Below, one piece after another: positions 1 to 5,755 of a DNA stretch of 6,698 nt (position 1 is the first letter of the stretch; each line of letters starts with the position of its first letter). The notes under the pieces were generated by a model, which had not been told where the DNA came from, did no database searches, and saw nothing but the letters and a program-made list of their open reading frames with translations. This stretch comes from Salibacteraceae bacterium (GTDB lineage Bacteria > Bacteroidota > Bacteroidia > Flavobacteriales_G > Salibacteraceae). Where the stretch lies: contig JALRDM010000107.1 in NCBI GenBank assembly GCA_023262195.1, forward strand, positions 1-6,698, given 5' to 3'. The position numbers and the translations under genes are program-made.

Positions 1-629
1 GGGCGTTCAAGGAAGAAATTGTTCCAATCGAAGTAGAAGAGGTGTTTGTGAAGGATAACAAAAAACAGTCGAAAAAATATGTCTTCGATACCGATGAAGG
101 TCCAAGACCAGATACGGCAATGGATAAGCTCGCTAAATTGAGACCAGTATTTGATGCCGAAGGGACTGTAACCGCGGGAAATGCATCCCAAACCAGTGAT
201 GGAGCAGCTTTTGTGATGGTGGTGAGTGAAAAAATGCTGAAAGAGTTGAATGTGGAACCCATTGCGCGATTAGTATCATATGCCGTGGCGGGAGTACCAC
301 CTAGAATCATGGGCATTGGTCCTGTTGAGGCAATTCCAATGGCACTTAAATCAGCGGGGCTAAAGCAAAATGATATTGATTTAATTGAGCTGAATGAAGC
401 CTTCGCGTCTCAATCATTGGCAGTAATTCGAGAACTTGGACTTAACCAAGACATTGTAAATGTGAATGGTGGAGCCATTTCTATTGGTCACCCACTCGGC
501 TGCACAGGTGCTAAATTGAGTGTCCAGCTATTCAATGAGATGAAAAGAAGAGGAAACAAGTATGGTGTAGTCACAATGTGTGTAGGCACAGGTCAAGGTG
601 CTGCTGGGGTTTTTGAAATGTTGAACTAG
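1..629 (+). CDS. Thiolase (acetyl-CoA acyltransferase), C-terminal half, 5' truncated by window edge
   Basis: Last enzyme of beta-oxidation: thiolytic cleavage of 3-ketoacyl-CoA by CoA to acetyl-CoA and a shortened acyl-CoA, in the cytoplasm. The reading frame is open from the first full codon at position 3, so the ATG/GTG codons inside are internal; 208 residues are visible of the roughly 390-400 usual for the family. Seen directly: the NEAFA motif (393-407), the GHPLGCTGA motif with the catalytic His codon at 489-491, and TMCVGTGQG with the acid/base Cys codon at 579-581, followed by the usual GVFE ending. The N-terminal half with the nucleophilic Cys lies outside the window. The TMC-G-GQG form resembles FadA/ACAA2-type degradative thiolases more than biosynthetic ones, but substrate range cannot be decided from this half. 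It is followed after 14 bases by an acyl-CoA dehydrogenase, which supports a degradative role. Family is near certain; the fadA/fadI subtype is not assigned. Confidence 0.95.
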   Translation, partial: AFKEEIVPIEVEEVFVKDNKKQSKKYVFDTDEGPRPDTAMDKLAKLRPVFDAEGTVTAGNASQTSDGAAFVMVVSEKMLKELNVEPIARLVSYAVAGVPPRIMGIGPVEAIPMALKSAGLKQNDIDLIELNEAFASQSLAVIRELGLNQDIVNVNGGAISIGHPLGCTGAKLSVQLFNEMKRRGNKYGVVTMCVGTGQGAAGVFEMLN

Positions 630-643
630 AAAAATTACAAATT

Positions 644-2416
644 ATGGAAGCAATTAAAGGAGGTGAATTCCTAATCAGGGCTACAAAGCCAGAAGAAATT
701 TTCATACCTGAAGAGTGGGGTGAAGAAGAAAAGATGATTGCACAAACGTGCAGGGAATTCTTAAAGAATGAAGTTTTACCGAACGTAGATAAGCTGGACT
801 CAATGGAGGACCCAGAGTTGATGCCAACCCTACTGCGTAAAGCGGGAGAATTAGGAATACTTTCTATATCAATTCCAGCAGAATATGGTGGAATGGGCAT
901 GGACTTTAAAACCTCCATGCTGGCTGCTGAAGCAGTCGGGGGAGGCCATTCATTTAGTGTTGCGATCAGCGCACACACCGGGATAGGAACACTTCCGATT
1001 CTATATTATGGATCTGAGAAGCAAAAACAGAAATACATTCCTAAGCTAGGGTCTGGAGAGTGGTTGGGCTGCTACTGCCTAACTGAACCCAGTGCCGGCT
1101 CAGACGCAAATTCGGGTAAAACCAAAGCTGAAAAAGTTGGTGAACAATGGAAGATCAACGGTCAAAAAATGTGGATTACCAATGGTGGATTTGCCGATAT
1201 ATTCACGGTATTTGCGAAGATTGAAGACGACAAAAACCTAAGTGCCTTTATCGTAGAAAAAGGAACCGAGGGACTATCCTTGAACCCTGAAGAAAAGAAA
1301 ATGGGAATTAAAGGATCATCTACAAGACAAGTATTCTTCAATGATGTAAATATTCCTCTTGACAATCAATTGAGCGATCGAGAAAATGGATTTAAAATCG
1401 CTCTAAACATTCTCAACGTAGGAAGGATCAAATTGGCTGCGGCCACACTTGGCGCTGCGAAAGACGTGGTATCAGTAAGCGTAAACTATGCCAACGAGCG
1501 AAGTCAATTTGGTCGATCTATCGCTAAATATGGTGCGATTAAATATAAGTTGGGAGAAATGGCTATCCGCACCTACGCGCTGGAAAGTGCTGTTTATCGC
1601 ATTAGTCAAAACATACAAGACAGAATCAATAGGCTAGAAAAAGAAGGCATGGACAAAGGAAAGGCCACGCTCAAGGGAATAGAAGAATATGCGGCCGAAT
1701 GTGCTATGATGAAAGTGCTTGGTTCAGAGGTCTTGGATTACGTGACTGACGAAGGAGTGCAAATTCATGGAGGTATGGGTTACTCTGCAGAAACAATCGT
1801 AGAAAAAGCGTATCGAGACAGCCGCATCAATAGAATTTTCGAAGGTACCAATGAGATAAACCGAATGCTTACAGTGGATATGATTCTCAAAAAAGCAATG
1901 AAGGGAGAGCTTGACCTAATGGGTGCCGCGAAAGCAGTGCAAGATGAGTTGCTTGGTATTCCTGATTTTGGTGGTGATGATGAAGGATTATTTGCTGCCG
2001 AATACAAGCTGATTGAGTCCTTTAAAAAAGCCATTTTAATGGTGGCGGGTGCTGCCGCTCAAAAACTCATGATGGAGCTTACCAAGGAGCAAGAGGTGCT
2101 GATGAATATTGCAGATATGGCTATAGATGCCTACACTGCCGAATCAATCGTATTGAGAGTGCACAAGAGAATTAATCAAATGGGTGAGGCCAATCAAGAG
2201 GAATACAAAGCCATGGCTCAGGTTTATGTGCATGATGCTGCAGATCGCATCAACAAAGCAGGAAAAGAAGCCCTATTGGCATTTGCAGAGGGCGATGAAT
2301 TAAGAATGATGCTAATGGGTATGAAACGCTTCACCAAGACTCAGCCCCATAATATCAAGAATATGAGACGTAACGTGGCAGAAAAACTCATTGCAGACAA
2401 TAAGTACAAGTTTTAA
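644..2416 (+). CDS. Long-form acyl-CoA dehydrogenase (FAD-dependent, VLCAD/ACAD9-like layout)
   Basis: First oxidative step of beta-oxidation: FAD-dependent dehydrogenation of acyl-CoA to trans-2-enoyl-CoA, with electrons passed to an electron-transfer flavoprotein. The 590 residues contain the N-terminal helical domain (about 25-140), the middle beta domain with CLTEPSAGSD (145-154) and WITNGG (177-182), and the C-terminal helical domain with RSQFG (286-290), QIHGGMGY (373-380) and FEGTNEI (399-405). Glu400 (codon 1841-1843) sits at the MCAD-type catalytic base position, so the enzyme looks active. About 175 further residues after 415 go beyond the ~380-residue short/medium-chain enzymes and match the extra helical domain of VLCAD/ACAD9; preference for long chains is therefore inferred. 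The ATG at 644 has an A-rich leader and no Shine-Dalgarno sequence; the conserved-looking KGGEFLI follows at residues 5-11. It is the last gene of the operon with the upstream thiolase and ends 19 bases before a stem-loop terminator. Confidence 0.95.
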   Translation: MEAIKGGEFLIRATKPEEIFIPEEWGEEEKMIAQTCREFLKNEVLPNVDKLDSMEDPELMPTLLRKAGELGILSISIPAEYGGMGMDFKTSMLAAEAVGGGHSFSVAISAHTGIGTLPILYYGSEKQKQKYIPKLGSGEWLGCYCLTEPSAGSDANSGKTKAEKVGEQWKINGQKMWITNGGFADIFTVFAKIEDDKNLSAFIVEKGTEGLSLNPEEKKMGIKGSSTRQVFFNDVNIPLDNQLSDRENGFKIALNILNVGRIKLAAATLGAAKDVVSVSVNYANERSQFGRSIAKYGAIKYKLGEMAIRTYALESAVYRISQNIQDRINRLEKEGMDKGKATLKGIEEYAAECAMMKVLGSEVLDYVTDEGVQIHGGMGYSAETIVEKAYRDSRINRIFEGTNEINRMLTVDMILKKAMKGELDLMGAAKAVQDELLGIPDFGGDDEGLFAAEYKLIESFKKAILMVAGAAAQKLMMELTKEQEVLMNIADMAIDAYTAESIVLRVHKRINQMGEANQEEYKAMAQVYVHDAADRINKAGKEALLAFAEGDELRMMLMGMKRFTKTQPHNIKNMRRNVAEKLIADNKYKF

Positions 2417-2435
2417 TGTGAAGTTTGATGGTTGA

Positions 2436-2475
2436 AAACAAGAAAGCCCTACCAATAGGTCGGGCTTTCTTGTTT
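2436..2475. terminator. Bidirectional intrinsic terminator between convergent genes
   Basis: A perfect 14-bp inverted repeat, AAACAAGAAAGCCC (2436-2449) against GGGCTTTCTTGTTT (2462-2475), continues past one T/C mismatch into a 3-bp ACC/GGT stem closed by an AATA loop. The stem's outer end is T-rich on the 3' side read from either strand, and more T-rich sequence follows. It starts 19 bases after the acyl-CoA dehydrogenase stop and lies 10 bases from the stop of the convergent minus-strand gene, so it plausibly ends both transcripts. The structure is directly visible; its activity is inferred. Confidence 0.88.
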
Positions 2476-2485
2476 CTATTCTCTG

Positions 2486-4429
2486 CTAGGATTGCCGTCT
2501 TACTGTGATCCAAGCGTCCCACTCACCTGCTGCAATGCACTTCATGCGCAGCTTATCTGCTTCAGATCGCTTTGTGAACTTAGGCGCCATTAAGAAGCGA
2601 GTAATGCCATCTTCATATCCTTTAATATCCACTTCATCCAAACCTCTAAGGAATTGGTAATCAAATCTACCTGGGTTTCGATAAGCGCCCACCTGAACTC
2701 TAAAGTAACAACCTGAGGCAATCTCTTCTTCGGTCAATTCTTCTCGATCTGGACCTACATCACACAAGCTTGGAGGAACTTCGTCTTTAGGCGGAAAAAC
2801 AATCGGACCGGGTAGTGAATCTGTTCCGAAATCATATCTGCGCTCAATTCGCAACACACCCTGATTCATTTCTGGCACATCTATATTATCAACTTTTGGT
2901 GGATAACCATCTACAAGCACACTTATCTTGTATTGATGTCCTGGAATTAAGGAGTAAAAGAATTCTCCAGTAACGCTGTCGCCTCCCAGCGTTGCCAATT
3001 CATCGCCAGTATTGTTATCATAGATGGTTGCAATGGATGCACTCGGAACATCATCCACATACACCGTTCCAATAAGGAGAACCAGAGCGTTTAGGCGCTC
3101 AAACGTTCCCGGCCTAATTCTATAAATGTCGTGTAAGTTTTCTCCAGTTGCTCTGGCAGAAGAAAAGTATCCCCAATCTCCGTCTTCCGTTATATAATAA
3201 AAGCGGTCGTCATCGGTGGTATTAATAGGGTATCCAAGATTGATTGGCTCTTGCCAGTCTGAGGCTGCGCTGTCATATTTAATATAAAACATATCAAACC
3301 CTCCCATAGAACCGTGAGCCTCTGATGAAAAGTAAAATGAAGAGCCATTGGAATACATAAATGGAGCATCCTCATCAAATTCGGTATTAATCTTTGGACC
3401 CAGATTTCTAACATTTCCATAAGTGCTGTCTGGCTTTAGTGTTGCCACCCAAATATCTCTTCCTCCAAAACCACCAGGTTTATCACTTGAAAAATAAAGC
3501 GTTCGGCCATCGGGATGCAAAAAGGCGTGCCCTTCGTAGTGAGGTGTGTTGACGTCACCTTTTAGTTGTTCAGGTTTTGTCCAAAGGGTATCTCCTTGAT
3601 TATAACTCACATAAATATCTTCCTCCACTTTATCACCGCTGAGGTAGATGTACATAATCTTATTGTCATAAGAGACACTCATCGGGGCTTCATGCCGGTC
3701 TGGGGTGTTTATTGTGTCAGATATGCTCTTGCCCTCACCGAAGTTGAATTGGTCTTCGCCACCTTGATGTTTCGCCACGAAAATATCCTCGTAATATTGC
3801 CCAATATCTGTGGTTTTAGTCTGGTCGTTCATGAGCTCACCCTTGCTGTCTGGCCCACGATTGGTGTAATAGAGTCGCTCACCTTTGGAAGCAATCACCG
3901 GACTGTATTGCGAGTTTTTATCGTTGCTTGGAGGTGTCAATATTGAAAGCGACAAGGCCAGCTTCCGCTCCATTAATTGAACACCATTTTCGCAGTTTTC
4001 AATGAGTCTGAGTGTCTCTATTCGATCTGCACCACTGGCTCCAGAAGTCGTCAAGTACTCATTATACATTCTAATGGCATCTTCAAACTGATATTTAAAG
4101 TGTAGCGCTCGGGCCATATAAAAAGTAGCCTTAGGATAATCCTTGCTCCCACGTAAATCCTTCAGAATATCGTAAGCCTGATCTCTGCCTGTAGCACGAA
4201 ACACGCAGCTAGCGCCAGTCTTGTACTGCAGGTATGTGTCATTTGACCGAAGATCCCAAAGGCTATCGTAAATATGATAAGCACGTATATACTCTTCTAA
4301 ATCAAAGAGTTGGTCCGCTTCATAAAGACGTTTCTTTATAGGGGCGGAAAGGGCTTCTTGTGAGTGTCCGATATGGGCAAAGCCTGCCATAAGCCCAATA
4401 CACAGCAAAAAACGGAGGTTCTGTAGCAT
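2486..4429 (-). CDS. Exported TPR / PD40 beta-propeller / carboxypeptidase-like / SPOR-domain envelope protein (PorE-like architecture)
   Basis: Probable periplasmic or outer-membrane-associated structural protein. I start it at the ATG at 4429 (647 residues); a TTG one codon upstream would add one residue and is less likely. Numbered from that ATG: signal peptide 1-23 (basic Arg, hydrophobic core, cleavage likely after GHS before QEAL); TPR-like helices about 32-150; five PD40 blades at about 175-191, 246-276, 297-330, 352-385 and 406-438, with the recurrent YFSS and GGRDIW / GGFDMF signatures; a carboxypeptidase-regulatory-like beta domain about 452-529 (GTVYVDD..., SLIPGHQYKISV); a Pro-rich linker about 540-555; and a SPOR-like domain about 575-645 opening with YFRVQVGAYRN. 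The first four parts match the order in PorE/OmpA-family proteins of the Bacteroidota, but no OmpA C-terminal peptidoglycan-binding domain is present. SPOR domains are known to bind denuded peptidoglycan glycan, so cell-wall anchoring is a reasonable inference. A link to type IX secretion is possible but unproven. It is transcribed alone from a phylum-type promoter. Confidence 0.88.
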   Translation of the reverse strand: MLQNLRFLLCIGLMAGFAHIGHSQEALSAPIKKRLYEADQLFDLEEYIRAYHIYDSLWDLRSNDTYLQYKTGASCVFRATGRDQAYDILKDLRGSKDYPKATFYMARALHFKYQFEDAIRMYNEYLTTSGASGADRIETLRLIENCENGVQLMERKLALSLSILTPPSNDKNSQYSPVIASKGERLYYTNRGPDSKGELMNDQTKTTDIGQYYEDIFVAKHQGGEDQFNFGEGKSISDTINTPDRHEAPMSVSYDNKIMYIYLSGDKVEEDIYVSYNQGDTLWTKPEQLKGDVNTPHYEGHAFLHPDGRTLYFSSDKPGGFGGRDIWVATLKPDSTYGNVRNLGPKINTEFDEDAPFMYSNGSSFYFSSEAHGSMGGFDMFYIKYDSAASDWQEPINLGYPINTTDDDRFYYITEDGDWGYFSSARATGENLHDIYRIRPGTFERLNALVLLIGTVYVDDVPSASIATIYDNNTGDELATLGGDSVTGEFFYSLIPGHQYKISVLVDGYPPKVDNIDVPEMNQGVLRIERRYDFGTDSLPGPIVFPPKDEVPPSLCDVGPDREELTEEEIASGCYFRVQVGAYRNPGRFDYQFLRGLDEVDIKGYEDGITRFLMAPKFTKRSEADKLRMKCIAAGEWDAWITVRRQS

Positions 4430-4450
4430 CAAAGGTCAATTGAATGCTAT

Positions 4451-4480
4451 CAAAAGTATCATAATTGAGACGTTTTCAAA
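4451..4480 (-). promoter_or_regulatory. Bacteroidota-type promoter for the SPOR/PD40 gene
   Basis: On the minus strand a -33 element TTTG (complement of 4477-4480) is followed by 18 bases and then TACTTTTG (complement of 4451-4458), an exact match to the -7 consensus TAnnTTTG used by the Bacteroidota primary sigma factor. The -7 box ends 21 bases before the ATG at 4429, which implies a short 5' leader of roughly 15 bases. No Shine-Dalgarno sequence is present in that leader, as is common in this phylum. The match is seen directly; use in the cell is inferred. Confidence 0.72.
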
Positions 4481-4484
4481 GCCA

Positions 4485-4508
4485 TAGAATTGAGGTTTGC
4501 TAACTTTG
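4485..4508 (+). promoter_or_regulatory. Candidate promoter elements for the M16 peptidase gene
   Basis: Two candidate -7 boxes lie just upstream of the ATG at 4517. TAACTTTG at 4501-4508 matches TAnnTTTG exactly but has no good -33 element at the usual distance, and it would start transcription only a few bases before the ATG (near-leaderless). TAGAATTG at 4485-4492 has one mismatch but sits 17 bases after an ATTG at 4464-4467, which would give a leader of about 20 bases. The sequence does not decide between them. Either would occupy the stretch that a longer TTG-started protein would need. Confidence 0.4.
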
Positions 4509-4516
4509 AAATCTTA

Positions 4517-5755
4517 ATGGATTGTGAACAGTTTGTCCTTACAAATGGTCTGAGAATAGTTTACATCGAAGACAAGACCATCCCTACGGTCCATTGTGGC
4601 CTGATGGTCAATGCAGGGTCTCGTGACGAACGCGCTAAAGAGCACGGCCTTGCCCATTTAATTGAGCACTGCCTTTTTAAGGGAACTAAAAATAGAAGAG
4701 CATTTCACATACTCACCAGATTAGATTCTGTCGGTGGTGAAATCAACGCTTACACCACAAAGGAAGAAACGTGTATATATTCTTCTAGCCTGAGTGAGCA
4801 CTTTGACCGAAGTGCTGAATTAATTGCTGACATCGTGTTTCATTCTACATTCCCAAGGCGAGAAATCGAAAAAGAGAAATCGGTGGTCATTGATGAGATC
4901 AACTCCTATAAGGAATCGCCCGATGAGATGTTGCTCGATGAATTTGAAAGCCAACTTTATCCCAAGAGTTTGCTAGGGCGAAGTATTTTAGGGACCAAGG
5001 CTAGTGTATCAAAGTTTTCCGAAAACAGCATCGCAAAATTTGTAGATCGGCTATACACTACTGATCAAATGGTGTTTGCCGTAGTTGGAAATGTCTCTTC
5101 TAAAAAGCTTATTCGGTTTTGTAAAAAACACTTGGAGACAATTCCGAGAAATAGTCGAAAGTCCATCGATAGAAATACCCCATCTCGGGCACGTTTCGAG
5201 ATCCAAAAAAACAAGAGTGTGCATCAATTACATGCCATATTAGGAGGGTCAACCATTGGCTTGAATAGTGAGAAGCGCAGAACGATGGTGTTACTCAATA
5301 ACCTACTCGGTGGCCCAGCACTCAATAGTAGATTAAACATGAATATACGCGAACGCATGGGTTACTGCTACTACATCGAGAGCAACTACACTCCTTACAG
5401 TGATACTGGCTTATTTCAGATCTATTTTGGAACTGATGCTAAGCATGCAGACCGGACTAGTAAACTCGTGCAAAAGGAGCTTTTGATTCTTATGGATAAA
5501 CCGCTCTCCGATAAGGCATTGAATGCTGCCAAAAAGCAACTTCTTGGACAAATGGCCTTATCACAAGAACAGCGGTCAAACCTTATGCTGTCTCTGGCTA
5601 AATCTGTGTTGCACTTCAACCGGGTTGATACCTATGATCAAATCCAAGAAAAGGTTAATACTATTACAGGGGCAGATGTGCAGCAAATGGCCATTGACAC
5701 GTTCCAACCGAAGGACCTATCGACACTTATTTATGCTCCAAGAAAAAAATCTTGA
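4517..5755 (+). CDS. M16 family zinc metallopeptidase (insulinase / processing-peptidase-like), single unit
   Basis: Zinc-dependent peptidase of the M16B type, 412 residues from the ATG at 4517. A TTG at 4490 would add nine residues, but those codons overlap promoter-like sequence and the protein aligns naturally from MDCEQFVLTNG. Numbered from the ATG: the inverted zinc motif HLIEH is at 47-51 (His47, Glu50 catalytic, His51), and the third ligand Glu127 in VVIDEIN follows 75 residues after His51, the family spacing. The C-terminal half has the inactive-domain fold signals, with LLGGPALNSRL about 263-273 and the substrate-binding R..GY element (Arg278, Gly282, Tyr283). With both halves present and all zinc ligands intact it should be active, probably as a homodimer since no second M16 gene adjoins it here. 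No signal peptide is visible, so a cytoplasmic location is likely. The substrate is unknown. Its last 23 bases overlap the next gene, which points to a shared transcript. Confidence 0.93.
   Translation: MDCEQFVLTNGLRIVYIEDKTIPTVHCGLMVNAGSRDERAKEHGLAHLIEHCLFKGTKNRRAFHILTRLDSVGGEINAYTTKEETCIYSSSLSEHFDRSAELIADIVFHSTFPRREIEKEKSVVIDEINSYKESPDEMLLDEFESQLYPKSLLGRSILGTKASVSKFSENSIAKFVDRLYTTDQMVFAVVGNVSSKKLIRFCKKHLETIPRNSRKSIDRNTPSRARFEIQKNKSVHQLHAILGGSTIGLNSEKRRTMVLLNNLLGGPALNSRLNMNIRERMGYCYYIESNYTPYSDTGLFQIYFGTDAKHADRTSKLVQKELLILMDKPLSDKALNAAKKQLLGQMALSQEQRSNLMLSLAKSVLHFNRVDTYDQIQEKVNTITGADVQQMAIDTFQPKDLSTLIYAPRKKS

Noticed and set aside
571..978. Minus-strand ORF across the thiolase/acyl-CoA dehydrogenase junction
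   Set aside because: Ser/Ile-rich antisense reading of two genes with clear catalytic motifs; no independent support.
3566..3946. Plus-strand ORF of 126 residues inside the SPOR/PD40 gene
   Set aside because: Antisense to a well-supported propeller region; no family motif and no promoter or leader of its own.
4391..4402. Lipoprotein signal (LLC near the N-terminus of the SPOR/PD40 protein)
   Set aside because: The Cys at residue 10 lies within the hydrophobic core and lacks a proper lipobox context; cleavage after GHS by signal peptidase I is more plausible.
4430..4432. TTG as the start codon of the minus-strand SPOR/PD40 gene
   Set aside because: An ATG follows immediately at 4429, gives a standard signal peptide, and fits the promoter spacing; TTG adds only one residue.
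4490..4492. TTG as the start codon of the M16 peptidase
   Set aside because: The extra nine residues are not typical of the family N-terminus and the stretch overlaps -7-like promoter boxes; ATG at 4517 is preferred.
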